30,965 nt of DNA from Acidaminobacter sp. (GCA_009881125.1 WXFH01000041.1:1-30965); one strand, 5' to 3'; shown: positions 7,519 to 15,373, counted from the stretch's first letter. The notes: generated from the letters alone by a model not told the origin. Translations and numbers: made by a program.

Positions 7519-7551
7519 GACCGCAAAGTGACAGAACAAGGAGTGACGCCC

Positions 7552-9129
7552 ATGAATATCAAAGACGCCAAGACCCAGGTCAAGAACGCGGTCTTCGCCT
7601 ATCTTTCCAAGGATGAATTCAACGACTACAAAATTCCGGTTGAGAAGCAGCGCCCCATTTTCCTATATGGTGTGCCGGGAATTGGAAAAACCGCTATCAT
7701 GGAGCAGATCGCCGAGGAAATGAGCATTGGTCTCGTGGCCTATTCCATGACGCATCATACCCGCCAAAGCGCCCTGGGGCTCCCGTTTATTGCCCGAAAG
7801 ACCTATGGTGGCAAGGAATATGACGTATCAGAATATACCATGAGCGAAATCATTGCCAGCATCTATGACACCATGGAGGCTTCCGGGGTTCACGAGGGGA
7901 TCCTGTTCCTGGACGAGTTGAACTGCGTCTCTGAGACGTTGGCTCCGGCTATGCTTCAGTTCCTCCAGTTTAAAATTTTCGGACGCCATAAGGTGCCGGA
8001 TGGCTGGATTATTGTCACCGCAGGCAACCCGCCGGAATATAACAAATCCGTCCGTGAGTTTGACATTGTCACTATGGACCGCATCAAAAAAATTGACGTG
8101 GAACCCAACCTCAAGGTCTGGAAGGAATACGCCTATCAGCAGCAGGTCCACGGCGCGATCCTTTCCTATCTTGAACTGAAGAACCACCATTTCTATTCAG
8201 TGGAAACCACCATAGATGGCAAAGCCTTCGTTACCGCCAGGGGCTGGGAAGATCTGTCCAAAATGATTCAGCTCTATGAGGGTGCCGGCATTCTGGTGGA
8301 TGAGCACTTGATCATCCAGTACCTCCAAAACAACAAAATCGCCAAGGACTTCTCGGTGTATTATGATCTCTACAATAAATATAAAGCCGACTATCAGATT
8401 CGTGAAATCTTAGAGGGAAATGCCTCTGAGACACTTCTGGAGCGGGCGTCTGCGGCGCGGTTTGACGAGCGTCTGTCCCTTCTGGGGCTGCTTCTTGACG
8501 CTGTGACTGCTGAAATGCGGGATACAGTCGAAATGGACAGGGTGATCTCAGAGCTGGTAAAGCTTCTCAAAGACGTGAAGGCAAGGCTTTTGAGAGGCAG
8601 TGCTTCATCCTTTATGTCAGAAGGAGGGCTGCTGCAGTCTGCAGCGCCATCGGCAATTGATCTCCTGGAGGAAGCCATTCAAGGCCAGCAGCAGGCTATG
8701 TATAAGGAAAAGATGACCGGCGCCGTGTCTCAGGAGCGAAAGGCGATCCATCTCAGGATCATTCAGGCGCTGGAGGCTTATAAATCAAAATTGGTGCTGG
8801 CAGCTGCCGGCAGTTCCGCTGAAGCGTTTGAGATCCTGAGGTCCCTATTTGAACAGGATGTGGCTAAACTCAAATCCCGTATCACGGAAGTTCAAAAAAA
8901 CCTCGACCACATGTTTGCGTTTGTAGACGAGGCTTATGGTTCCGGCAATGAAATTTTGATACTGGTGACAGAGCTCACCGCCAATTGTCATAGCGCTGGT
9001 TTTATTGGACAATTCGGCTGCGACGCTTATTTCAAGCACAACAAGGCGCTTCTGTTCTATGAGCGCCAGCAGGAGATTGTTCAAAAAATTGAAGCCCTTG
9101 GGTCAACAACGCACTCGCTTGAGAAATGA
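7552..9129 (+). CDS. MoxR-like AAA+ ATPase
   Basis: The 525-residue AAA+ protein has Walker A GVPGIGKT near residues 41-48, Walker B ILFLDELN near 118-125 and the sensor-1 region VTAGNPPEYN near 160. These are typical of the MoxR/RavA branch that partners VWA proteins. The C-terminal 230 residues are largely helical (LLERASAARFDERLSLLGLL onward) and have no assigned domain. The frame is open from a GTG at 7528. The ATG at 7552 is preferred because AAGGAG (7538-7543) lies 8 bases before it and nothing like a Shine-Dalgarno precedes the GTG. Its position directly after the VWA gene and before the LRR protein suggests that the three act in one complex, with this ATPase as the motor remodelling a client. 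Confidence 0.88.
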   Translation: MNIKDAKTQVKNAVFAYLSKDEFNDYKIPVEKQRPIFLYGVPGIGKTAIMEQIAEEMSIGLVAYSMTHHTRQSALGLPFIARKTYGGKEYDVSEYTMSEIIASIYDTMEASGVHEGILFLDELNCVSETLAPAMLQFLQFKIFGRHKVPDGWIIVTAGNPPEYNKSVREFDIVTMDRIKKIDVEPNLKVWKEYAYQQQVHGAILSYLELKNHHFYSVETTIDGKAFVTARGWEDLSKMIQLYEGAGILVDEHLIIQYLQNNKIAKDFSVYYDLYNKYKADYQIREILEGNASETLLERASAARFDERLSLLGLLLDAVTAEMRDTVEMDRVISELVKLLKDVKARLLRGSASSFMSEGGLLQSAAPSAIDLLEEAIQGQQQAMYKEKMTGAVSQERKAIHLRIIQALEAYKSKLVLAAAGSSAEAFEILRSLFEQDVAKLKSRITEVQKNLDHMFAFVDEAYGSGNEILILVTELTANCHSAGFIGQFGCDAYFKHNKALLFYERQQEIVQKIEALGSTTHSLEK

Positions 9130-9177
9130 TCATAATGTGTTGTTGACTGAATAACCGCGCTTCAAAGGAGGTAACCT

Positions 9178-10773
9178 ATGGATACGGCGGGATTTCATGT
9201 AGATCAGGAGCAGGGCCTGCTGATCCGCTATAAGGGGCACGATCCGCATGTCGTAGTGCCTGAGGGCGTCCGTGTGATTGGAGAGTATGCCTTCGCCAAC
9301 AATAAAGATCTTTACAGCGTCGAGCTCCCCAAGAGTGTGACTGAGCTTGGCAGCTGGGTCTTTGACCGCTGTGAGCGGCTCGGAAGCGTATATTTGCCGG
9401 AAGGACTCGAAGCCATAGGCAATAATGCCTTTTATGCGTGCTACAACCTCGCGTCCATTCATTTGCCGTCCAGTTTGAAGCGGCTCGGGGAGAACGCGTT
9501 TTGGGGCTGTATTCATCTTCAGAGCATTGCATTGCCTGAGGGACTGGAGGAAATCAGCCATTGCGCATTCAAAATGTGCCTTAAGCTGAAACGCGTTGAG
9601 ATTCCGGAAACCGTTAAAAGCATTGGCCGATGGTCGTTTTCAGACTGTGAAAGCCTCGACGGACTGGTGCTTCCAAAAGGCATCCGCCGGATTTCGGATC
9701 ACGTCCTGAGTGGCTGCAAGTCACTTACCCGGCTGGAGCTGCCAGAGGGAATTACACAAATTGGCGAATGGTCATTTTCCGGCTGTGTGTCCCTTGGTGC
9801 TCTAATACTTCCAAAAAGTCTTGAGGAAATTGGCGAATGGGCCTTCAAGGGCTGTACAGGTCTTCAGTCTATGGATATTCCTGCTGGCGTCAAACGTATT
9901 GGCGCAAATGCATTTCACTCATGTACCGCCTTAAAGCGTATTGAGGTATCGAAGGACAACGTCTTTTACACGTCTGTGGACGGCGTTTTGATGAACCGGT
10001 CTGAGAGTCTCTTGATCAGGTATCCTGTGGCGTCTGAAGCGGTTGAATATCACATACCTTTTGGTGTGAGACAAATTTCGGACCGGGCTTTTGGAGACTG
10101 CGTCACCCTTGAAAGGGTGGAGGTCCCTGAAAGCGTCGATCACATTGGCGATTTCGCTTTTGAAAACTGCAGGCATCTCAAAGTGGTGAGTTTTCGAAAT
10201 CATTTGGCGCAGGTGAAAGACGACACCTTCAAAAAGTGTCCGGAGCTCAGACTGCACCTTGGTCTTCAGGCTTTTAACGGAGAGGATTTGCACAAGGTGA
10301 TTCAAAGCCACGACGTGGAGCCTGAGCGCATCCTGTTTCCTTTTGTGTCAGTTTGGAGCAAAGTACCGCTTTCCAGAATCCCTGAGCTCAAGGCATGTGT
10401 TGAATCAGATGAGGCAGAAATACGGATTCAGTACGGCACGTACCAAAGGCTCTTTGAAGTGGTCGACACCGTGGACGAAAAAGTGGAGCTTGCACTTAAA
10501 CGCATGGTACATTCTGTGGCGCTGACTGCTGAAAACTATGAAATCTATCATCTCTATCTTCGAAATAACCTGAAAAAATGTGTCTGGCATTTCATGAAAC
10601 GGCATGATGCGCAAGCAATGCTTCAACTGATTGAGCATGGCGTGATCCACACAGACAATGTCGATCAGATAATAGAGATGGCAAATACCGGAAAGCATGC
10701 GGAAATTGTGGCAATGCTGCTTCAGTACAAATATGAGCATTCAAGTTTTGCCGAGGACAAGTACACTCTATAG
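9178..10773 (+). CDS. BspA-type leucine-rich repeat (LRR_5) protein, probably cytosolic
   Basis: The 531-residue protein is built from about 13 repeats of 23 residues of the form L-P-x-G-[VIL]-x-x-I-G-x-x-A-F-x-x-C-x-x-L-x-x-[VI]-x (for example LPEGLEAIGNNAF and IPAGVKRIGANAF), spanning about residues 20-345. One non-repeat insert (DNVFYTSVDGVL) sits near residue 260. Residues about 365-531 form a helical tail; its end (AMLQLIEHGVIH ... HAEIVAMLLQYKY) looks ankyrin-like. Unlike secreted BspA adhesins there is no signal peptide or wall anchor, so a cytosolic recognition or scaffold role in the VWA-MoxR system is inferred. AAGGAGG lies 6 bases before ATG. The gap to the ATPase gene is 48 bases. 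Confidence 0.85.
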   Translation: MDTAGFHVDQEQGLLIRYKGHDPHVVVPEGVRVIGEYAFANNKDLYSVELPKSVTELGSWVFDRCERLGSVYLPEGLEAIGNNAFYACYNLASIHLPSSLKRLGENAFWGCIHLQSIALPEGLEEISHCAFKMCLKLKRVEIPETVKSIGRWSFSDCESLDGLVLPKGIRRISDHVLSGCKSLTRLELPEGITQIGEWSFSGCVSLGALILPKSLEEIGEWAFKGCTGLQSMDIPAGVKRIGANAFHSCTALKRIEVSKDNVFYTSVDGVLMNRSESLLIRYPVASEAVEYHIPFGVRQISDRAFGDCVTLERVEVPESVDHIGDFAFENCRHLKVVSFRNHLAQVKDDTFKKCPELRLHLGLQAFNGEDLHKVIQSHDVEPERILFPFVSVWSKVPLSRIPELKACVESDEAEIRIQYGTYQRLFEVVDTVDEKVELALKRMVHSVALTAENYEIYHLYLRNNLKKCVWHFMKRHDAQAMLQLIEHGVIHTDNVDQIIEMANTGKHAEIVAMLLQYKYEHSSFAEDKYTL

Positions 10774-10854
10774 ACTCAAGTGTGGAGAAAGTGGATTAAA
10801 TTGTTTGCAATCTTATTTTATGAAATACAAGTTGGTTTGAGGGGGGCGTGCAAA

Positions 10855-11322
10855 ATGAAGGTCGATATTGACGCACTGGCCAGCGAACTCGAGATGAGCT
10901 TTGATGAACTAAACATGTATTTGGATCTGGAAACCGGCGAGCTAATCATGGTGAGTGATGAAGAAATGCGGCTCGCCATTAATTCAGAAGAGGGGGAAGA
11001 TTATGCCTCTTATTCTGAGTGGGAAAAAGAAGCAATTGAAGCAGCTTTAAAGATCTGGTTGAATAGTGAACGGTATAAACTGCTTCCAAAGATGTCCTCC
11101 CATGAAGCTTATGAGATCATGTCTGATTTTTGTAATACTGTCAAATCTGCGTCCATCAGAGAAAAGCTTTATGAGGCACTCGAAGGAAAAGGGCCTTTTA
11201 GAAGGTTTAAGGATACGGTATTACATTTTAACATTGAACAGGATTGGTATGCTTTCAGGAGTGAGAGAGTAAAGGCGTTCGCAATAAAATGGTGTGATGA
11301 GAATGGGGTGCCTTACGAATAA
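10855..11322 (+). CDS. UPF0158 family protein
   Basis: The 155-residue acidic protein matches the pattern of UPF0158 (Pfam PF03682). It has an N-terminal segment with a conserved D-x-E-TGE-x-[IV] strand (LDLETGELIMVSDEE), a central Y-x-LLP-x-MSSHEAYEIMSDF, then an EALEGKGPFRRFKDTVLHF helix followed by WYAFRSERVKAFAIKWCDE. The family's role is not established. The frame continues upstream to 10780. The ATG at 10855 is used because of the GAGGGGGG Shine-Dalgarno (10840-10846) and because homologues start near this point. It is the last gene of the VWA-MoxR-LRR operon (gap 81 bases) and is followed by a clear terminator. Confidence 0.8.
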   Translation: MKVDIDALASELEMSFDELNMYLDLETGELIMVSDEEMRLAINSEEGEDYASYSEWEKEAIEAALKIWLNSERYKLLPKMSSHEAYEIMSDFCNTVKSASIREKLYEALEGKGPFRRFKDTVLHFNIEQDWYAFRSERVKAFAIKWCDENGVPYE

Positions 11323-11373
11323 GCAAAGTGCTGCTTTGCCTTGGGGTGTGAAGTGAATAAGTCAAGAACTGAG

Positions 11374-11421
11374 ACGAGCCTGCGGACTGTGGTGAGATCA
11401 CAATCGGCAGGCTTGTTTTTT
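11374..11421 (+). terminator. Terminator of the VWA-MoxR-LRR-UPF0158 operon
   Basis: ACGAGCCTGC (11374-11383) pairs with GCAGGCTTGT (11407-11416) with one wobble. An inner TGTG/CACA stem is present and TTTTT follows. Confidence 0.8.
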
Positions 11422-11455
11422 ATGCAAAATTGTTTATGAATATTGCTTTTTCCTC

Positions 11456-11484
11456 TTGAAATGATTTCGGGTTTCGTGTATCAT
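11456..11484 (+). promoter_or_regulatory. Sigma-A-like promoter of the GNAT gene
   Basis: TTGAAA (11456-11461), a 17-base spacer and TATCAT (11479-11484). Transcription would begin near 11491, downstream of the most upstream in-frame codon at 11443, which rules out that longer start. Confidence 0.65.
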
Positions 11485-11547
11485 TATGCATATCAAATGT
11501 ATAACTTGTGTTTTCTGAAAATAAAATCTTTTCCCGGGAGGTGCCTT

Positions 11548-12069
11548 ATGGCTGTGAAAACTGTTATGGTAAGACTAGCGACAAAAGAAGACGTGCCTGC
11601 GATTCGTCAAATCATGCAGGAAGCATTTTCCTTCTATGCCATGAAGGTTGGAATCTCGACCCCGGGAGCGGTTCAAGCCCTTGAAGAAACCTGTGCCGAC
11701 ATCGAAAAGCAACTGGACGAGAAAATTGTCTATGTCGCTGAATGTGACGGTGTGGTAGCAGGCAGCGTCAGACTTGAAGTGATGTCGGACGGCACTGTTT
11801 ATTTTAGCCGCTTTGGCGTTCTGGATGCCTATAAAGGTCAAAATATTGGCGATCAGCTCATGGAAGCTGTAGACGATTTTATGCATCACCATGGTTATGA
11901 GTGTTTGAGCCTGCATACGGCGGCAAGTTTATTGTCGTTAATCAGATTTTACTATGCCAAGGGTTTTGTGATCGTTTCCTCAGACGCGCCGCGCGGGTAC
12001 ACACGTGCTATGCTGTGCAAGTATTATGAAGGTGTTCAGGTGAAATACGCAGTTGGCGGCAGCTGGTAG
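11548..12069 (+). CDS. GNAT-family N-acetyltransferase
   Basis: The 173-residue protein has the Gcn5-related acetyltransferase fold. Residues 5-35 form strand 1 and helix 1 (VRLATKEDVPAIRQIMQEAF). Residues about 62-100 form the central sheet (VYVAECDGVVAGSVRLEV ... VYFSRFGVL). The acetyl-CoA loop is DAYKGQNIGDQLMEAVDDF, close to the consensus Q/R-x-x-G-x-G/A. The C-terminal LIRFYYAKGFVIV is the usual FYxKxGF motif. The substrate cannot be told. GGGAGG is 6-7 bases before the chosen ATG. The gene is monocistronic between its own promoter and the terminator at 12091. Confidence 0.88.
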   Translation: MAVKTVMVRLATKEDVPAIRQIMQEAFSFYAMKVGISTPGAVQALEETCADIEKQLDEKIVYVAECDGVVAGSVRLEVMSDGTVYFSRFGVLDAYKGQNIGDQLMEAVDDFMHHHGYECLSLHTAASLLSLIRFYYAKGFVIVSSDAPRGYTRAMLCKYYEGVQVKYAVGGSW

Positions 12070-12090
12070 AGTTTATAGAACTTAAATTTA

Positions 12091-12132
12091 AAGGAAGTTG
12101 GAGCATCATTTGATGTCGCCAACTTCCTTTTT
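12091..12132 (+). terminator. Terminator between the GNAT gene and the convergent rraA-like gene
   Basis: AAGGAAGTTGG (12091-12101) pairs perfectly with CCAACTTCCTT (12119-12129). An inner CATCA/TGATG stem is present and the tail is TTTTT. Flanking A-richness makes it plausible in both directions. Confidence 0.85.
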
Positions 12133-12140
12133 GGCTGCAG

Positions 12141-12719
12141 CTATTTTGGGGAGGAGATGATTTCCTTCTTAAGGTCGTGATCTGCCTGCCATTTGCGTTC
12201 AGCGGCGGCATAGACAGTCTGAAAATGCTCAGTGGGGATGACGACTACGCCGTTTTCGTCCCCCACCACAATATCTCCGGGAAGCACGTTGAGGCCGCCG
12301 CAGCTGACGGGAATCTGTGTTTCACCCAGTTCGCTGTCGAAATAGGAGGCGGGGGAAATGTATCTGTAGAAGACGGGCAGGCCCATTTCGGAGATGCGGT
12401 TGACATCTCGGATTGGTCCGTCTACAACGACGCCGCTGACGCCTCGCGACAGGGCCATGGTTGTACGAACGTCGCCCCAGACGGCGCGGCGCTTGCTGTT
12501 GCTTGTGGATATGACAATGACGCTGCCTTCCGGCGCGTTCAGGACTTCATCCATGGTGGTTTTTCCGTTTTCAAAGGGAAGGTGGATCGTGAATGCAGGT
12601 CCGGCCATTTTCATATTGAAGTGAATCGGGCGGATTTCCACGTCCATGACGTTTTCACCGCGCATAGCATCGGCCAGTTCGGCGGTGGAAAACTTGCTGA
12701 GTAAGTCAGATGTTGTCAT
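12141..12719 (-). CDS. RraA-like protein (HMG/CHA aldolase superfamily)
   Basis: The 192-residue protein has the RraA/dimethylmenaquinone methyltransferase-like fold. It begins with FSTAELADAMRGENVMD, followed by the conserved loop WGDVRTTMALSRGVSGVVVDGPIRDV, which carries the G-D and R-D residues that bind metal and oxo-acid in 4-hydroxy-4-methyl-2-oxoglutarate aldolases. It ends with PGDIVVGDENGVVVIP. Members are either class II aldolase/oxaloacetate decarboxylases or RNase E regulators. The latter role is unlikely in a Firmicute, and enzyme activity here is inference. GAGG lies about 8 bases before ATG on the minus strand, with a near-consensus promoter at 12790-12818. Confidence 0.82.
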   Translation of the reverse strand: MTTSDLLSKFSTAELADAMRGENVMDVEIRPIHFNMKMAGPAFTIHLPFENGKTTMDEVLNAPEGSVIVISTSNSKRRAVWGDVRTTMALSRGVSGVVVDGPIRDVNRISEMGLPVFYRYISPASYFDSELGETQIPVSCGGLNVLPGDIVVGDENGVVVIPTEHFQTVYAAAERKWQADHDLKKEIISSPK

Positions 12720-12789
12720 TTTAATAACCTCAAATCTTTTGAATTAGTGTTGTTGGAATAGGTTGAAGGGCTTATTTAAGATTGTATAA

Positions 12790-12818
12790 AATATAATGTT
12801 TTTTTGAGGTTATGTCAA
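12790..12818 (-). promoter_or_regulatory. Sigma-A promoter of the rraA-like gene
   Basis: On the minus strand a perfect TTGACA (12813-12818) is followed by a 17-base spacer and TATATT (12790-12795). The leader to the ATG at 12719 is about 65 bases. Confidence 0.75.
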
Positions 12819-12826
12819 TACACTCA

Positions 12827-12868
12827 TAAAAAAACGGCCCTGCTGGAATGAGTCCCGCAGGGCCGATC
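12827..12868 (-). terminator. Terminator of the peptidoglycan-binding repeat protein gene
   Basis: CGGCCCTGC (12835-12843) pairs perfectly with GCAGGGCCG (12857-12865). The A7 run to its left is a U-tract for minus-strand transcripts. Confidence 0.85.
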
Positions 12869-12887
12869 TTTTAACTCGATCAATTAA

Positions 12888-14801
12888 TTACTGACCAACT
12901 GTTGATGTCGAGCCTGTAACAGCACTCTTCTCATCCATTGTAAAGCCAACTGCAGCTTCTGCGTTCATGAAGACAAGGTTTCCAACAATCTTGGAATTTG
13001 TCATCTTGAAGTTAGGGGTGCTGACATAAACGTTGCCGTCAACCGTTGTGTTGACCAATTGGAAGTTCGTGCCTTCAACGTAGACGTTACCGTCAAAGAT
13101 GCCGCCCTGAATGCGGGCATTCGGGCTCTTCACCGTAATGCGCTGAGCCATCAGTGTGAAGTTTCTGGTGATTTTATGATCCGCGTCCTGGCTATAGAGC
13201 GCAAGCTTTCTAGCGACTGCAGGAGGTATCTTGGTGTTTTCGAATTCGCCGTCCATGACCAGCGCTTTATTGACTGCGAGGTCTCTGGAGATGGAAAGAA
13301 TCCAAGTGCCTTCTGTGCCGATCCCTTTTTCAAGGTCAGCGACGTTGTCGACGAGGGAAGCGTTTGTAACTGCGTCAACCTGGATCAGAACCTTTTCACC
13401 GTTGACTTTGCTGACTGCGTCCGTTTTGAACGTGTCTTTAGCTTCTTGTGTCATGAAGTAGATGTTGCCGTTGACAGTTTGCTTCACGAGGTTGAAACCT
13501 TTAGCGTTGACATAGACGTCACCGTTGAAGATACCGCCCTGGAAGACTGTATTCGGGCTGTTGACCCAAACTTTAGGCGCTGTCAGGGTGAAGACGCGTG
13601 TAATGTTGCGCTTGTCATCCTGGCTGTAGAAAGCGAGCTTTCTGCGGATAATGTCATTGCCTTCAGCGTCTTTCTTGCCATCTGTGAAAGTGCCGTTGAT
13701 GACAACTTCTTTATCTGTCTTGATGTCGCGAAGCGCTGCGACGATCCATTTGCCGTCAGATTTGAGGCCTGCGGTCATAGCGTCAGCGTTGTCGACGAGG
13801 GATGCTGTAGTAACAACGTCAGGCTGAACGAGGATCATTTCGCCGGAAACTGTGGACTTGGCGTCAATGATAGCGCCGTCTTTAGCAGCTTGAGTTGTAA
13901 AGTGGACGCTGCCTTCGATTTTAGCGTTGGTCATTTTGAAGCCGGCTTCGGAAACGTAAACGTTGCCTGTAACCTTAGTGTTGCGGATTTCAAACTTCGC
14001 AGCATTCACATAGAGATCGCCTACAAAGGCACCGTTCTGAAGACGGCCGCTTGGACTCTGGATTGTGAGCTTTGGTGCTTTTAATGTAAAGTTGTCAATA
14101 ACGTTGTGATCCGCGTCTTGAGTATAAAGCGCGATTTTTCTCGCTTCTTTGCCGTCGTCATTGACGAAATTGCCGTCGAGGACAAGCGGTGTAGTAAACG
14201 TCAGATCTTTGAGCGTAGCGGCGAGCCAGAAACCGTCTTTGCCGATTGCTTTTTCAAAGTCTGCGTTGTTGTCTACAATAGAAGCGGTTGCGACAGTGTC
14301 GACAGCCGGTCCGACAGTCTTCTCTTCAGAAGTCGCTGTTCCGGAGGTGACAGGCGCAAGCTTAGCAAGAGTTTTTGGTCCAACGATGCCATCTGCAGCA
14401 AGACCATTTGCGCCTTGGAAAGTTCTGACCGCTGCTGCTGTCAGTTTTCCAAAGAAGCCGTCTACTGAAAGATTATAGCTGAACTTGTTGAGCAGGGTCT
14501 GAAGGAGCTTGACATCTTCGCCGAACGAGCCTTCAACGAGGAGTCTCAGGATGCTTGTGCCATTAGCAGGCGCAGAAGCAACAGGTGCTGAAGTGGATGG
14601 CGCCGGTGCAGCTGGTTTTGGAGCAGGTGCAGGAGTTGGCTTTGGAGCTGGTGCTGGAGCCGGTGACGGAGCAGGTGTCCAGTTCGATGCGCCTGTGTTG
14701 CCGTCAGTGGCATAAGAGCCGGTAGACGTTACAGCAGGAAGCATTGAGAAGGAAACTGCCGCAGCCATGGTGAGTGCGATGAGTTTTTTGTGTTTAATCA
14801 T
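12888..14801 (-). CDS. Secreted peptidoglycan-binding protein with three tandem beta-rich repeats
   Basis: The 637-residue protein starts with a signal peptide (MIKHKKLIALTMAAAVSFSM, cleavage probably near the residue 30 AYA-like site). Residues 42-79 are a Pro-Ala-Lys wall-spanning linker. Residues about 87-150 form a PG_binding_1 domain (FGEDVKLLQTLLNKF ... VDGFFGKLTAAAVRTFQ). Three repeats of about 155 residues then start near 165, 325 and 480. Each opens with V-x-x-ASLVDN-x-AD, has a G-x-W-x-x-A-x-x-RD segment and a R-K-[IL]-A-[LF]-Y-[ST]-QD motif, and ends in strings of short strands (GNVYVSTPNFKMTNSKIVGN) that look like a parallel beta-helix. No catalytic domain is recognised. The ATG at 14801 is chosen because GGGGGAC lies 5-7 bases upstream; an 11-residue extension to 14834 lacks an RBS. 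It is probably a wall-associated structural or surface protein. Confidence 0.82.
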   Translation of the reverse strand: MIKHKKLIALTMAAAVSFSMLPAVTSTGSYATDGNTGASNWTPAPSPAPAPAPKPTPAPAPKPAAPAPSTSAPVASAPANGTSILRLLVEGSFGEDVKLLQTLLNKFSYNLSVDGFFGKLTAAAVRTFQGANGLAADGIVGPKTLAKLAPVTSGTATSEEKTVGPAVDTVATASIVDNNADFEKAIGKDGFWLAATLKDLTFTTPLVLDGNFVNDDGKEARKIALYTQDADHNVIDNFTLKAPKLTIQSPSGRLQNGAFVGDLYVNAAKFEIRNTKVTGNVYVSEAGFKMTNAKIEGSVHFTTQAAKDGAIIDAKSTVSGEMILVQPDVVTTASLVDNADAMTAGLKSDGKWIVAALRDIKTDKEVVINGTFTDGKKDAEGNDIIRRKLAFYSQDDKRNITRVFTLTAPKVWVNSPNTVFQGGIFNGDVYVNAKGFNLVKQTVNGNIYFMTQEAKDTFKTDAVSKVNGEKVLIQVDAVTNASLVDNVADLEKGIGTEGTWILSISRDLAVNKALVMDGEFENTKIPPAVARKLALYSQDADHKITRNFTLMAQRITVKSPNARIQGGIFDGNVYVEGTNFQLVNTTVDGNVYVSTPNFKMTNSKIVGNLVFMNAEAAVGFTMDEKSAVTGSTSTVGQ

Positions 14802-14910
14802 ACTGTCCCCCTTGATTTTTTTGTGAAAAGCCACGCATTTCTTATGACATTTGCTAGTCTTATAGCGGCCATAGTGGTGTGATGTTGCGTTTTATTTTTC
14901 ACATACTTAC

Positions 14911-14919
14911 ATTATATCA
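14911..14919 (-). promoter_or_regulatory. Extended -10 promoter element for the peptidoglycan-binding protein gene
   Basis: On the minus strand TGATATAAT gives a perfect -10 with an extended TGn. No good -35 is seen 17 bases upstream. The leader to the ATG would be about 100 bases. The rest of 14920-15130 is AT-rich, with no gene seen. Confidence 0.5.
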
Positions 14920-15136
14920 GATGATGTAATTTCGTATATGGATTCGTTATCATTTTTCTGTAAACAATATTTACAAAATAATATTAGACATTAATGTAAA
15001 AAAATAACACCCTCTGTGGCAGGGAATGGAAACGTCTGATAATTTGAAATAATCTTTTCTTACTATAAAAAGATTGATTAAATAACCGGTTTTTTGCTTT
15101 CGAGAAGGGTTTTAGTATTTGCCTTGAACTATTAAA

Positions 15137-15153
15137 GTATACATTTTGTATAC
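15137..15153. promoter_or_regulatory. Paired GTATAC sites, possible operator
   Basis: Two copies of the palindrome GTATAC (15137-15142 and 15148-15153), 11 bases apart centre to centre (about one helical turn), sit 10 bases before the -35 of the small-RNA promoter. A similar TTGTATACG-like site lies upstream of gdh. Such sites resemble operators of GntR-type regulators, but no regulator is visible here. Confidence 0.3.
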
Positions 15154-15162
15154 GGTATTGGA

Positions 15163-15191
15163 TTGACAAAACCAGACCCGGATGGTAATCT
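15163..15191 (+). promoter_or_regulatory. Promoter of the candidate small RNA
   Basis: Perfect TTGACA (15163-15168), a 17-base spacer and TAATCT (15186-15191). Confidence 0.6.
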
Positions 15192-15197
15192 ATGAAC

Positions 15198-15341
15198 GGG
15201 TAAAAATGATACGCATTTCCGCTTGGTGGAATGATTGTTGGTCTCTTGGTTATTCAAATATCAAACCGTCCTTTTCGATTCCCCAATCGAAGGAAGGCTG
15301 GGACGTTGGTTAAAAATACCAACTTACCAGCCTCTTTTTTT
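15198..15341 (+). ncRNA. Candidate structured small RNA of about 145 nt, family not recognised
   Basis: The unit lies between its own promoter and a strong terminator, and a second promoter for tdh follows, so it looks like an independent transcript rather than only a tdh leader. Visible structure: ACGGGT (15196-15201) can pair with ACCGT (15265-15269) around a small CATTTCC/GGAATG hairpin; a stem-loop TTCGATT-CCCC-AATCGAA (15274-15291) has an all-C loop; and a final terminator stem is present. TTGGT recurs four times. C-rich loops are used by several Firmicute small RNAs to pair with Shine-Dalgarno sequences. No open reading frame of note is present. It does not match the core sequences of riboswitches I know, nor SRP RNA or a T-box. 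6S RNA cannot be excluded without folding. Confidence 0.5.
15295..15341 (+). terminator. Terminator of the candidate small RNA
   Basis: AGGCTGG (15295-15301) pairs with CCAGCCT (15327-15333), with an inner GTTGGT/ACCAAC stem, followed by a T7 tract. Confidence 0.85.
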
Positions 15342-15344
15342 GTC

Positions 15345-15373
15345 TTGAAAATATTATGTAATTGATATAGAAT
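15345..15373 (+). promoter_or_regulatory. Sigma-A-like promoter of tdh
   Basis: TTGAAA (15345-15350), a 17-base spacer and TAGAAT (15368-15373), immediately after the small-RNA terminator. The leader to the tdh ATG is about 65 bases. Confidence 0.6.

Noticed and set aside
13059..14084. 341-codon plus-strand frame opposite the peptidoglycan-binding protein
   Set aside because: It arises from the repeat structure of the real gene on the other strand: Val/Asp/Cys-rich nonsense translation without an RBS.
15198..15341. Reading the tdh upstream RNA as a riboswitch of a known class or a T-box
   Set aside because: No T-box GGTGGNACCGC motif and no core of the glycine, THF, SAM, lysine or c-di-GMP aptamers could be matched; a second promoter after the terminator also argues against a simple attenuator.
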